Shown: piece after piece, positions 42,876-52,260 of the stretch
Position numbering within the stretch: position 1 is the stretch's first letter
Layout: every line of letters begins with the position of its first letter
Assembly: GCF_001467585.1 (NCBI RefSeq)
Contig: NZ_LNXY01000020.1
Location: 788,904-852,903, forward strand
From: Legionella drozanskii LLAP-1
GTDB lineage: Bacteria > Pseudomonadota > Gammaproteobacteria > Legionellales > Legionellaceae
Direction of reading: 5' to 3'
Length of the DNA: 64,000 nt
The notes under the pieces: model-generated
Database searches by the model: none
What the model saw: the letters and a program-made list of their open reading frames with translations, nothing else
Told to the model about the DNA's origin: nothing
Translations under genes and position numbers: made by a program

Positions 42876-44576
42876 ATGGCTTTAGCTTATGGTGGTTTCC
42901 AAGGTTTGAATCATCAATTGCGATTTCTATTATTCGAATTAGGGATTGCTCTTCCCCAAAACTCCATTGACAGTTTTATTAGTGGGGCACATCGTCAATG
43001 TTTACAGCAATTGCAGCAAAGTGTAGTGATTGAAGGTTTATCTGACGTGTTAATACCTAGTCATCATGTAGATGATTTTCTTGCACAATTACAACACCAA
43101 CTTAAACAGGAAAATTCGGCTTCCCTATTTTTCAATTGGCAATTTTTGCATGAAGAAATGGAAGCAGCCATTGCTAATGAAGCAATGGCTCAAGCTTATC
43201 GGCAGCGCTGGCAAATGGAATTAAAGCGTCAAATTGGCGCTGAGCGTAGTTTTTGGGAGTGGCTCTGTAAGGTAAAAAATGCTCAGGAATCCCTAGAGCT
43301 ATTAGAACAATGGGGTTGTATTGGTTTTACTTCTTCTGGTTTTCAAGCAAAGTTAGGATTTAGCCGTCGTGAAGTTTTACAATATTCAGCGGAATTTAAT
43401 GCTCAGACAAGTTTGCATTGGTGTGCCATCGATAAGCAAGTTGCGAATACTTTCTCTGTGGACCTGACTTATCAAGACTTGATAAAGCAGCAATTTTCTA
43501 AAGAGTATAAACTTTGGCAAGAAAAATTGAGATTTATACAGCAAAATCCAGACAATTATTTCCCTTTACCTGTTCATCCTTGGCAGTGGCGTAATCAAAT
43601 ACAACACTCTTTTGTTTCACTGCTTGATAATAAGCAACTGATCTTGCTCCCCCATCATCAATCAGTAAAACCCTCCTTCGCTATCTCTTTGATGATGCCG
43701 CAAGCTAAAAACGCCTGCTATCTTAACCTTAGTTTAGATCTGGAGGGTGCCCCACCAATTGCATCGATTTGTCCTTATTCTAAAGAATTAAACAATTTAT
43801 TGGAAAAACACCAGCATTATCAGAAAAGTTTATTTATCTTGAGTAAGCTCGCCGGATTAACCGTCGACTGTGATGCAATTCCGGCACATCAACAGAAAAA
43901 ACTGGCTATTGCCTTAAGTAAAAATCCAAACCAGATCTTACAAGAAGAAAGGCAACGCATCGTTCCCCTGGCCGCTCTATTTGCCAATTCGCCTATTTCT
44001 GATGCCCCTTTGCTGCTTGAAATTATTGATGCCTCTCAACTCAGTCCTGAATCTTATTTTCAGCACTATTGTCAAAAACTCTTGGAAGGCCAACTTCATC
44101 TTTTATTGCAATATGGTCTAGCCTTGTCTGGTGATAGGCATTCGACTCTTGTTTTATTTTATGAAAATCAACCACAGGCCTTATTATTTCGCGAGTTAAA
44201 TGAGCTAGCTATTGCTAATCAACCTTGCTACCAACAACCTAGACAGGACGCCTTTTCTGCAATTGCGACACGCGAGCTCGATGAAGTCTGTCAGCAATTT
44301 ATTCAAACCAATCTCCAAAATAACTTGAGCCATTGGATTAGGTGTTTGAGTCAGTATTATGATCTAGAGCCGCTCAAATTATGGCAAATGGTTGCCAGTA
44401 CTATCAAAAATAACTTTGAGCGCCTGGCCCCAGGCCTTCCTTCGGAGGTATTGGCAAGGCAATATAAGCAGTTAATGTCACAGCCCTGGGAGCATATTTG
44501 TTTCTTATCGATGAAACTGCAAAGGAAAAAACAGAAAATTCATCAATTAATTCCTAATCTTTTAAATGAAAACTAA
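42876..44576 (+). CDS. frgA: Fur-regulated IucA/IucC-family siderophore synthetase (FrgA-like)
   Basis: 566 residues from the ATG at 42876; a TTG four codons upstream is in frame, but GGGAG is 7 bases before the ATG. It belongs to the NIS siderophore synthetases, which join a carboxylate to an amine using ATP. The conserved FPLPVHPWQWRNQI and SFAISLMM stretches are present; the later block reads LALSGDRHSTLVLFYENQ where many relatives have EAHGQN, a departure worth noting. In L. pneumophila, frgA is a Fur-repressed gene of this family. No further siderophore genes are adjacent, so the substrate or partner enzymes must lie elsewhere. The Fur box upstream indicates induction by iron starvation. 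Confidence 0.9.
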   Translation: MALAYGGFQGLNHQLRFLLFELGIALPQNSIDSFISGAHRQCLQQLQQSVVIEGLSDVLIPSHHVDDFLAQLQHQLKQENSASLFFNWQFLHEEMEAAIANEAMAQAYRQRWQMELKRQIGAERSFWEWLCKVKNAQESLELLEQWGCIGFTSSGFQAKLGFSRREVLQYSAEFNAQTSLHWCAIDKQVANTFSVDLTYQDLIKQQFSKEYKLWQEKLRFIQQNPDNYFPLPVHPWQWRNQIQHSFVSLLDNKQLILLPHHQSVKPSFAISLMMPQAKNACYLNLSLDLEGAPPIASICPYSKELNNLLEKHQHYQKSLFILSKLAGLTVDCDAIPAHQQKKLAIALSKNPNQILQEERQRIVPLAALFANSPISDAPLLLEIIDASQLSPESYFQHYCQKLLEGQLHLLLQYGLALSGDRHSTLVLFYENQPQALLFRELNELAIANQPCYQQPRQDAFSAIATRELDEVCQQFIQTNLQNNLSHWIRCLSQYYDLEPLKLWQMVASTIKNNFERLAPGLPSEVLARQYKQLMSQPWEHICFLSMKLQRKKQKIHQLIPNLLNEN

Positions 44577-44727
44577 GAATTGCTGAGCCTCAATTTTGTT
44601 CAGAGCGTGACAGTGACGCCAGTATTGTATACACTTTATAAACTGTCTCACTAAAGCTTAAATGCTAATGGTGCAACACTATACATCATTGCCCTAAAGC
44701 GATGGGCGTATTAAAAGTCGTTTACCT

Positions 44728-45288
44728 ATGATATTGAAACATTTACCTAATGCACTTACCTTATTTCGGCTAGTATTGATAGCACCTTTTCTGGTGTTTC
44801 TTTACAGGCACGAATACGTCAACGCTTTTTACATGTTTATGCTAGCAGGGCTTACTGATGGATTGGATGGTTGGCTAGCTAGGTATTTCGATTGGCAAAG
44901 TCCATTGGGTTCTTTTATTGATCCTTTAGCAGATAAACTACTAGTTGCTTCGAGCTTTATTTCTTTAGCCCTACTTGGCGAATTACCCTGGTGGTTAGTT
45001 ATTCTCGTTTTTATGCGTGATGTTACTATATCCATAGGTGTCATGGCTTGGTATTGGTTCGTACAGCGTAAACTCGATTTTGAACCCACTGTGTTAAGTA
45101 AAATTAATACAACACTTCAATTGGCACTGGTCACTTTCTGCCTTTTTGAATTAGCCTTTTTTGCCTTCCCCTCTTATGTCATTAATACGCTTATGTTAAT
45201 CACAGCGATTACAACCTCTGCGACCTACATTGACTATGTTTGTACCTGGGGTAGAAAAGCGTACTCCATTGATCATTTAGCAAAATGA
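44728..45288 (+). CDS. pgsA: CDP-diacylglycerol-glycerol-3-phosphate phosphatidyltransferase
   Basis: 186 residues with about five membrane helices. The CDP-alcohol phosphotransferase signature is complete: Asp47-Gly48, Ala51-Arg52, Gly61, Asp65 and Asp69. It makes phosphatidylglycerol phosphate, the first step to phosphatidylglycerol and cardiolipin. Its stop overlaps the hda start as ATGA, so the two genes are cotranscribed and probably coupled. Confidence 0.95.
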   Translation: MILKHLPNALTLFRLVLIAPFLVFLYRHEYVNAFYMFMLAGLTDGLDGWLARYFDWQSPLGSFIDPLADKLLVASSFISLALLGELPWWLVILVFMRDVTISIGVMAWYWFVQRKLDFEPTVLSKINTTLQLALVTFCLFELAFFAFPSYVINTLMLITAITTSATYIDYVCTWGRKAYSIDHLAK

Positions 45289-45974
45289 ATAGTCAGTTGG
45301 CTTTAGCAATTCAGCTTAATAATGAAGCAACCTTGACTGATTTTTGCTGGGGTTCTAATCATCTTTTAGAGCAGCAAATAAAGAACTGCTTAACAGGGAC
45401 GGGCGAACGATTGTTTTATCTTTGGGGGCATGCCGGCTGTGGCAAATCTCATTTGTTGCAAGCTTGTTGTCAGGCAATGCCCGATGCAACAGCGATTTAT
45501 TTACCTCTACCCCTTCTTAAAGAATGGGGGCCAGAGAGCCTTGATAATCTCTCGGAGCAAACTTTAATTGCAATTGATGATATTGATGCCATCGCTGGTG
45601 ATAAAATTTGGGAAGAAGCGCTGTTTCATCTCTACAATAGAATACGCGATAATGGCAGAACCCTTCTTTTGATGAGCAGTAGGAAATCACTTGCCAATCT
45701 AAATATTCAACTCGCTGATCTTAAGTCACGCATAGCGTGGGGGATAGTCGCTCAACTCAATGAGCTAGACGATGATTTAAAAATTAAAACGATTCAGCAA
45801 CACGCCAGCAAACGTGGTTTTGATTTACCCACCTCTGTTGGACAATTTTTAATTAATCGTTGTGCGCGTAATATGCATGATTTACAAAATATTCTTGATT
45901 TCTTGGATAAAGCGTCCTTAGCGGCACAGCGTAAAATTACCGTTCCTTTCGTTAAAGCAATTTTAGGGATTTGA
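45285..45974 (+). CDS. hda: DnaA regulatory inactivator Hda
   Basis: 229 residues, a DnaA-like AAA+ protein without the DNA-binding domain. Walker A is GHAGCGKS (48-55), Walker B IAIDDIDAI (about 95-103), and an Arg-containing sensor region follows. E. coli Hda (about 233 residues) stimulates hydrolysis of DnaA-ATP after initiation, acting with the beta clamp; the clamp-binding motif near the N-terminus reads QLALAI here. The C-terminus LDKASLAAQRKITVPFVKAIL matches the family closely. Coupled to pgsA, which is notable because acidic phospholipids also affect DnaA. Confidence 0.9.
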   Translation: MNSQLALAIQLNNEATLTDFCWGSNHLLEQQIKNCLTGTGERLFYLWGHAGCGKSHLLQACCQAMPDATAIYLPLPLLKEWGPESLDNLSEQTLIAIDDIDAIAGDKIWEEALFHLYNRIRDNGRTLLLMSSRKSLANLNIQLADLKSRIAWGIVAQLNELDDDLKIKTIQQHASKRGFDLPTSVGQFLINRCARNMHDLQNILDFLDKASLAAQRKITVPFVKAILGI

Positions 45975-46031
45975 CTTTTGTAAATCTTCTTTTTAACTTA
46001 ATGACTTATGCTTTTTTCTAAGGAGGGAAAA

Positions 46032-46799
46032 ATGAGTAGTTCTTTAGCTTTACGCACAGAATTAATAGAAATTGATACTTATTTACCCTTATCTGATAGT
46101 TTGGCCTTCAGTCTTGAGCAATTTACGCGAAAACATTACCGCATCACCAACCATCATCAATTTAATGAAAACATTTTAAGTCCTGAAAAAGCAGGATCAT
46201 TGGGTATTTTCTACGATCTTAATAATAAAATTGTTGGTTTTTCGCGTATTTGTCGGCATGTAATTCAGATAAAAGACAGGCATATTACCGCTTATATAGG
46301 GGGAACTTATTATGATCCCAGAATGGATCTTAGCTTTACTGCAGCAAGATTTTGCTTAGCAAAAGCAATGCGCTACAAATTGGAGCGCCCTTCCGAGGAT
46401 ATGGTTTATTTTTCGCTAGCAAGTACACCAACCCGCTACCAATTTTTAGCAAAATTGAATAACGGTATCTATCCCAATGAAGATAAACCTATTCCCGAAT
46501 TGGTTTTAGCACTTGTTGAGCGCTTAAAAAGACTCAATCATTGGGAAACTAATGATAAGCATCCCATGTTGCTCAATAATCAAATACCCTTGCTCAATCC
46601 ACCCTCTTTACAGGAAGAATCAGATCCTTTGATAAATTATTATCTTTCGTTAAATCCGAACTATTATACCGGCACCTCGCTACTGATTTATTTACCGATT
46701 AATTTAGAGAACATCAGCTTAGGGATTAAACGGGTGCTTATGAAAATGCGCCCGCCTCAAACACATTTGCAGGAGATGAGCGAAGCAACTTTTTTTTAG
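46032..46799 (+). CDS. Unrecognised 255-residue protein, possibly GNAT-fold
   Basis: 255 residues from the ATG at 46032; an ATG eight codons upstream is in frame, but AAGGAGGG lies just before the chosen start. No established family is recognised. The stretch KIVGFSRICRHVIQIKDRHITAYIGGTYYDP followed by a helix (read as pattern: IVGFSR, then AYIGGTYYDP) resembles the central beta strands and acetyl-CoA loop of GNAT acetyltransferases, but a QxxGxG/A loop is not evident. Cytoplasmic, no signal or membrane segment. It follows hda by 57 bases and may end the pgsA-hda unit. A secreted effector cannot be excluded. Confidence 0.8.
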   Translation: MSSSLALRTELIEIDTYLPLSDSLAFSLEQFTRKHYRITNHHQFNENILSPEKAGSLGIFYDLNNKIVGFSRICRHVIQIKDRHITAYIGGTYYDPRMDLSFTAARFCLAKAMRYKLERPSEDMVYFSLASTPTRYQFLAKLNNGIYPNEDKPIPELVLALVERLKRLNHWETNDKHPMLLNNQIPLLNPPSLQEESDPLINYYLSLNPNYYTGTSLLIYLPINLENISLGIKRVLMKMRPPQTHLQEMSEATFF

Positions 46800-46818
46800 A
46801 TCAAGCTATTGAGACTCA

Positions 46819-48255
46819 TCAATCATTAATATAACGATCTAATCGAGACGCGCTGAGCCACATCAATACGCCAATTCCCAGAGTAACCAAACCAATATAG
46901 GCAAAAACTTGCGTATAGATAGCCAAGGATTCAATGCCTGGCGTAACATTGGTAGGAAGAGCGGTAAAAGAAGCAACAGAGGCACCAATAAACCCGGCTA
47001 CTGAAGTCGTTAGGAACCACATTCCCATCACAAAACCCGTAATTTGACTTGGAACTAACTGAGCAACCATCGCAACTCCCAATGCAGATACCAACAACTC
47101 CCCAGTACTCTGAAAAAAATAACTCGCCACTAGCCACCATGAAGAGACTAGCCCCTGACCATCATGCATATATCTAGCAAAAAAAAGTAAACTAAAACTT
47201 AATCCGCAACTCAGCATTCCTGCGGCGAATTTGTAAGGAATCGAAAAAGAATAACCATGATAATGGAGCTTATTATACAAGATAGCCAGTACAGGACTCA
47301 TGATGATAATCCAAATGGGGTTCAAGGCCTGGAAACTTTGCGGATCAAGGGGAACTCCTAAAAGAAAAGGGTTCACGTTATTAACGGCAAATAAATTTAA
47401 TGAAGTGGGCATTTGCTGATAAAGCGTGAAAAAAACCACCGCTTCCAGCATCAAGATAAGGGCAGCTAACATACGTCTAAAAGAGGATTTTTGTTCTCGA
47501 CGCATAAAAATAAAATAAAGTCCCACAACAAAAACAGTGACTAGCCAAACTAAATTCTTTGCAAGAATAACATGTTGTAACAGGTATGCTGATATCAAGG
47601 TAATTGCTAGGATTCCACCAATAACAATAGTCCATTGCCAGAAGGGAATAAGCTTATTATCGGCTGGCGTATGGATGTGAGCAATATGCTGACGCTGAAA
47701 CCAATAATTTACTAATCCAAGCAATAACCCAATAAAACTACTGAAATAAGCATAAGAATACCCATAATGGCTTACCAAGGCGGGGCCAATAAATAAGGCA
47801 AAGGTGGAGCCTAAATTAATTGCCATATAATAAAGCGTGAATGCACCATCCAAACGGGAATCATCTTTTTCATAGCATTTAGCAAGTAAGTTCGACGGGT
47901 TTGCTTTGAACAAACCATTACCTACACAAATAAGTCCTAAGGCTAAAAAAACATGTTGCTTATCGACCAAAGCTAAAGAAAGATAACCGAGAGCCAGAGT
48001 AATTAACCCTAAAACAATAGTGCGTTTGGTGCCTAATACTTTATCCCCGAGATAACCACCTAGAGCTACCATTCCATAGACAAGCGCAGAGAAAGCACCG
48101 AAGGTAAAATAAGCTTCCGTATCATTAAACCCTAAATAGCGAATGAAAAACAGGGTAAGAATACCTTGCATGGTATAGTAACCGTAGCGCTCCCATATCT
48201 CGAGCATAAAAATCATATGGAAAGCGCGGGGTTGTTTACGGAATAGGGAAAGCAT
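46819..48255 (-). CDS. Proton-dependent oligopeptide transporter (POT/PTR family)
   Basis: 478 residues with about twelve to fourteen membrane helices. The POT signature ExxERxxYY is at the N-terminus (EIWERYGYYTMQGIL), and the second signature is in the FTLYYMAINLGSTFAL region of helices 4-5. These proteins import di- and tripeptides with protons, like DtpA. Legionella lives largely on amino acids and peptides, so such a transporter fits. It is convergent with the unknown gene at 46032, with only 19 bases between. Confidence 0.92.
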   Translation of the reverse strand: MLSLFRKQPRAFHMIFMLEIWERYGYYTMQGILTLFFIRYLGFNDTEAYFTFGAFSALVYGMVALGGYLGDKVLGTKRTIVLGLITLALGYLSLALVDKQHVFLALGLICVGNGLFKANPSNLLAKCYEKDDSRLDGAFTLYYMAINLGSTFALFIGPALVSHYGYSYAYFSSFIGLLLGLVNYWFQRQHIAHIHTPADNKLIPFWQWTIVIGGILAITLISAYLLQHVILAKNLVWLVTVFVVGLYFIFMRREQKSSFRRMLAALILMLEAVVFFTLYQQMPTSLNLFAVNNVNPFLLGVPLDPQSFQALNPIWIIIMSPVLAILYNKLHYHGYSFSIPYKFAAGMLSCGLSFSLLFFARYMHDGQGLVSSWWLVASYFFQSTGELLVSALGVAMVAQLVPSQITGFVMGMWFLTTSVAGFIGASVASFTALPTNVTPGIESLAIYTQVFAYIGLVTLGIGVLMWLSASRLDRYIND

Positions 48256-48345
48256 TTATAACCTTGACTCCCTAAAAAGAATAGCTAACGCTATACTAGT
48301 TAAAAATGAAATGCAACACTGATTTTAAACAGTTTTTGCCGAAGG

Positions 48346-49932
48346 CTAATGAGTTAAATGTTTGAGATTTGATTCGGGATCGTTATCTTGCATACAAGCC
48401 GCACTCCAATTTAAAGCCTGCGAAGATTGAACAAAATGAGCTGACTGATAAGGCAAAGCGGTGACTCCCCTATCGATTAAAACCCTCGTTAAGGGTGGAT
48501 AGCTTAATAACTGATCCACATCCTGTTTAGTTACCTCATTATTGCGCAAGGTCTGATTAAGTACCTGCAATGCTCGCTCGGTATTAGTGAAATAATTGAG
48601 GAAAATTATTATATCTCCTTCGGTGGCTTGATGGAATTGAGTGTATCTCGCCATGTCGCTAAAAAAATAAATAATTTTTGGTACATCCTGTCTTTCAATA
48701 TAGGTCGACAGGTTTTTATCAATTTGCTCTAGGCTTTTCCTGTGTTGTTCTTGCTCGCGCAATGTTTCGATCGCCTCTTTCTCACTAAATAGTGTGAGCA
48801 TTGTTAAACTGGTCGAAGCAAGGTTTCTATCTTCCGTTACTCCACTGTCAAAAAAGTTGAGCTCTTCGAGGTTCGCAACTTGAGCTAACTCTTGCTTCTC
48901 AATTAATGGCTGCAACTCATCGGTCCGAGTGGACTCCATAGCGAATTTAGCTCTGAATTTTTCAATGACAATTGGAGTAAGGAGATAAGTTACTAGGCCA
49001 ATAATATAGACACCACTTGCCGCGGCACTTATCGCGAAAAGGACTAAACCAATATGCGGAAAGAAAAGAGCCAAAGCTAAACCAATGACCCCCGCCATTG
49101 CTATGGCCATACCAACCGTTTTATCCCGAACCCCGCTCCACCCTAATTCATTCATGAATTGCAGGTTTTCGAATTGCTTGTCATATAGGCTTTGGAGTTT
49201 TTCTTTCCTTCGTTCCAGCTTCTCTTGTAATGGTTTAAGTTGAATCACATAATACGGATAATTAGTTTTTTCTTTTGGATCATGAAGTAAAATAGATAAT
49301 TGTTGCGCTTCTCGTAACAGAACCCGCAACTTCGACTCCGCCTTATCAATATCTATAATACTCTGCCGCAAGGCTTGCTTAGTTTGATAGCGATCATAAA
49401 AATGTTTAACAAAAACGAAAACACTGACAGCAAAAGCAAGGCATCCTGCTGCTAGTGCAATAAATGGGGCTACGGTGATTGGGGCTAACACGCCAGCAAG
49501 TGCTAATCCCAAGACAACAGTGGAATATAGCCATCGTCCTGTATGCGATAAAGTCACTGGTAGAGGGCGATTTAAAAGCCAAGCGGCAAGAAACATCAGG
49601 GGAATGCGGATAAAATCAACCAAGGCGATGATAACGCCAGCAACGCGAAAACCCGAGCTGATTTCGCCTGCTAATTCATTTCCTTTTATATAAGCTAACT
49701 TACTAACTGCTACGCCTGTTCCATCAATACTGCGCAAGAAGCCAGAAAGAAAGGGAACTTTTTCCAACAACGCCATCGCTAAAGCATCTTCCGGCAGGGG
49801 TGTAAGTACAAAGCTAAACGGTTTTTGCATCTCCAAAGCTTGCGCGCGCGCTAATAAAAGCTCTGTGTCTGTCACGTCTAAAATCATCGACCGCTCAAAA
49901 TTTTCCCTTAACTCAAACTTAGTTTTACTCAT
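48346..49932 (-). CDS. Large membrane protein with coiled coil, unknown function, possible effector
   Basis: 528 residues from the ATG at 49932; a TTG eleven codons upstream is in frame without a ribosome site. No family is recognised. Two hydrophobic blocks, each long enough for two helices (about 95-180 and 273-325), enclose a coiled coil of about 70 residues rich in Gln, Glu, Lys and Arg. The last 200 residues are soluble and helical. The hairpin-coil-hairpin layout recalls Legionella Dot/Icm effectors that insert in host membranes. In L. pneumophila, effector genes occur in roughly this part of the chromosome as I remember, but homology is not shown. It has its own gap and no operon partners. 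Confidence 0.85.
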   Translation of the reverse strand: MSKTKFELRENFERSMILDVTDTELLLARAQALEMQKPFSFVLTPLPEDALAMALLEKVPFLSGFLRSIDGTGVAVSKLAYIKGNELAGEISSGFRVAGVIIALVDFIRIPLMFLAAWLLNRPLPVTLSHTGRWLYSTVVLGLALAGVLAPITVAPFIALAAGCLAFAVSVFVFVKHFYDRYQTKQALRQSIIDIDKAESKLRVLLREAQQLSILLHDPKEKTNYPYYVIQLKPLQEKLERRKEKLQSLYDKQFENLQFMNELGWSGVRDKTVGMAIAMAGVIGLALALFFPHIGLVLFAISAAASGVYIIGLVTYLLTPIVIEKFRAKFAMESTRTDELQPLIEKQELAQVANLEELNFFDSGVTEDRNLASTSLTMLTLFSEKEAIETLREQEQHRKSLEQIDKNLSTYIERQDVPKIIYFFSDMARYTQFHQATEGDIIIFLNYFTNTERALQVLNQTLRNNEVTKQDVDQLLSYPPLTRVLIDRGVTALPYQSAHFVQSSQALNWSAACMQDNDPESNLKHLTH

Positions 49933-50259
49933 TAACAAGTACCGAAACACTCTATTGCTGCGCAATTATATCACAACATGCGAAAATTACAGACTCTCTT
50001 GCGAGTAGAACTCTTTCTGTTAAAGTGGAGCATTAAAAAGCTGACAAGCCAAATAATATAGTTGCTCAAATGAAATTTTTGCTTCTGGCACACCTAAGCG
50101 ACCTAAAAATAGTTCTCAATTCTTATTTGTATAAAACATCCAAACTTAACAATAAAATCTAGTTAATGGTTTTTAAAGAATTTTTCTGATAAAAACTGCT
50201 TGCCAGATCCCTGTTTCGTCAACTATATTGCCCTAATCCCCCCAAAAAAATAAATTGAC

Positions 50260-51375
50260 ATGGCTAGTAGAAAAGCTCTTTTTTTGGCCGGAGGTGGAGC
50301 ACGTGGCGCTTATCAAGCAGGAGTGTTGAAAGCCATTGGCCATATTTTGCAAGTTAAAACGATTCCGTTTGAGATGATTTGCGGGGTCAGTGTTGGCTGC
50401 CTGAATGCTGCAGTGCTCGCTGAAATGGCCCATGACTTTCCAACTGGATTGGAAAAACTTGAAGCAATGTGGGCTGAGATTCATTGTCATCACATTTTTA
50501 ATGCGTCTAACTACGAGCTCAGTAAATCCGTTCTCCGTAATATGAGTCATTTAATTGTCAAACAACGCCAATCAGGTCATCTTCTGGACACTAGCCCATT
50601 ACGTGAATTTATTACTTCAAATATTGATTTTAATTTAATCGAAGCCAATATCGCTGAGAACCGTTTGGAAGCGATGGAGGTCATCAGCCACTGCTATGAA
50701 ACCCAACAAACCATTTCTTTTTATCGTCATGATTTTGCTGGGTTTGAAGATTGGCACTACCCACGGCATGTCAGCCAACAAGCCACACTGAAGATGGAAC
50801 ATATCCTCGCCTCAAGCGCTCTACCTCTCTTCTTTCCTACTGTTAACATTGATGGCTTTCATTATGGCGATGGCAGTATTGGCTTGGTTTCGCCTCTCCG
50901 CGGGGCCTTACGCTTTCAGGTTGAAAAAATACTTATCTTGGGCACGCGCCAATTGCCGGTGTTCCATGATCCCGACCAATTACGAAACGGCGAAATTGGT
51001 TTTGCCCATATTCTTGGTGGAATGTTAAATGGTTTATTTCTCGATAATCTTGATCGAGATATTGAGATGGTCAATCGCATGAATGATATTGCCCGTCTAT
51101 TATCCATGTGGAAAAAACGCCGCTCTCCCTGGCGTCCGATTGAAACACTTCATTTAAGACCAAGTATCGATATTGCTGACATTGCTCAGGCACAATACGC
51201 GAGCATGCCTGCTTTGCTACGTTTTTTACTGAATATTTTGGGTGCCAAAAATAAATCCGGCGATTTACTCAGCTTTTTATTATTTGAACCTGGATTTACC
51301 CGCGAGCTTCTTGATTTAGGTTATCAGGACACCCTTACTGCCGCTGATCAAGTCAATAAATTCTTTGCATCGTAG
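50260..51375 (+). CDS. Patatin-like phospholipase
   Basis: 371 residues. The oxyanion loop GGGARGAYQAGV begins at residue 11, the nucleophile elbow GVSVG has Ser44, and the catalytic aspartate is Asp204 in GDGSIG. These define the patatin Ser-Asp dyad. No signal peptide or membrane helix is seen at the N-terminus, so it is cytoplasmic or exported by a specialised system. Patatin-like enzymes hydrolyse phospholipids, and Legionella has several (VipD, VpdA-C, PatA-like), some of them Dot/Icm effectors. It is shorter than VipD and most like housekeeping-type patatins of the RssA kind, with a longer C-terminal part. The 294-base gap upstream shows no gene. Confidence 0.9.
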   Translation: MASRKALFLAGGGARGAYQAGVLKAIGHILQVKTIPFEMICGVSVGCLNAAVLAEMAHDFPTGLEKLEAMWAEIHCHHIFNASNYELSKSVLRNMSHLIVKQRQSGHLLDTSPLREFITSNIDFNLIEANIAENRLEAMEVISHCYETQQTISFYRHDFAGFEDWHYPRHVSQQATLKMEHILASSALPLFFPTVNIDGFHYGDGSIGLVSPLRGALRFQVEKILILGTRQLPVFHDPDQLRNGEIGFAHILGGMLNGLFLDNLDRDIEMVNRMNDIARLLSMWKKRRSPWRPIETLHLRPSIDIADIAQAQYASMPALLRFLLNILGAKNKSGDLLSFLLFEPGFTRELLDLGYQDTLTAADQVNKFFAS

Positions 51376-51434
51376 TAGTTTTAAAAAACCTCTCCCTTGA
51401 AGGGAGAGGGGATAAAAAGATTACGCGACAGCGA

Positions 51435-52142
51435 CTAAAAATAACGTGAGTAAATTGCTAAATATGTTCCATCATTTTGCATGTCATTCAACGCGCTATT
51501 GATTCGAGCAATGAGGGCACCTGAATTGAGATTAGCCATAATTCCATAACCCAAACCAAAGGGTATCGCTGGACCAACAAGTTTAAACACTGTAGGGTTG
51601 CTATTAACCCAATAGGATGCGCTGATAAAGTCAAACATAATAAAGTCAACATTTTGATCAGCCAAATCTTGCAACATGTCTTGCTGCTTACTGTACTCAA
51701 TCACCTGAACCTTATCAAAGGTAGTTTCTAGTAAAGCCTTATATACCGTACCCGCTTCAATAGCGACGCGTTTGCCATTGACGTCGACACCAGAATTAAC
51801 AGTTGTAAATAATTGGGCTTTGGTTTGCAAGTACGGTTGGCTAAATAAAAAATAATTGAGTCGTTCTTGGGTAATAAAAAAACCATCGATGCCTAAATCC
51901 ACTTTTCCTTCTGCCACAGCTTTCATGATGTTTGCGAAAGTCATGGGTTCAAAGTCACAAGTCGCATTGATGCGACGACAAACCTCATTGACGAGATCAA
52001 TTTCAAATCCAGTAAATACTTTATCCTTAGTCGCTTGACTTTCCATCGGCGGGTCGAAAGGTGAAGTGCCGACAACCAGTCTTTCAGCGTATGAACTTGA
52101 GCACATCAAACAAGATATCAGCAGTGCTGCTAGTATTCTCAT
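51435..52142 (-). CDS. Periplasmic amino-acid-binding protein (SBP_bac_3 type)
   Basis: 235 residues from the ATG at 52142; an ATG five codons upstream is in frame, but GAGGA lies 8 bases before the chosen one. A signal peptide (MRILAALLISCLMCSSSYA) ends near residue 19, then the family stretch LVVGTSPFDPPME and GFEIDLVNEVCRRI. It would bind a polar amino acid in the periplasm. A LISC tetrad could act as a lipobox, but the short stretch before it makes cleavage after SYA more likely. No permease or ATPase gene is adjacent, so it must serve a transporter encoded elsewhere or act as a sensor. Confidence 0.9.
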   Translation of the reverse strand: MRILAALLISCLMCSSSYAERLVVGTSPFDPPMESQATKDKVFTGFEIDLVNEVCRRINATCDFEPMTFANIMKAVAEGKVDLGIDGFFITQERLNYFLFSQPYLQTKAQLFTTVNSGVDVNGKRVAIEAGTVYKALLETTFDKVQVIEYSKQQDMLQDLADQNVDFIMFDFISASYWVNSNPTVFKLVGPAIPFGLGYGIMANLNSGALIARINSALNDMQNDGTYLAIYSRYF

Positions 52143-52260
52143 AGACAAATTCCTCATTTATCAGCAGATTTTGCACGACTCAAGCTTAAAGAGAGCCCGC
52201 CCTAATTCTCTATCTAGTTTGTAAGCATCATTCTCGAAGTCTAGTCGATAGAAATCGAGC

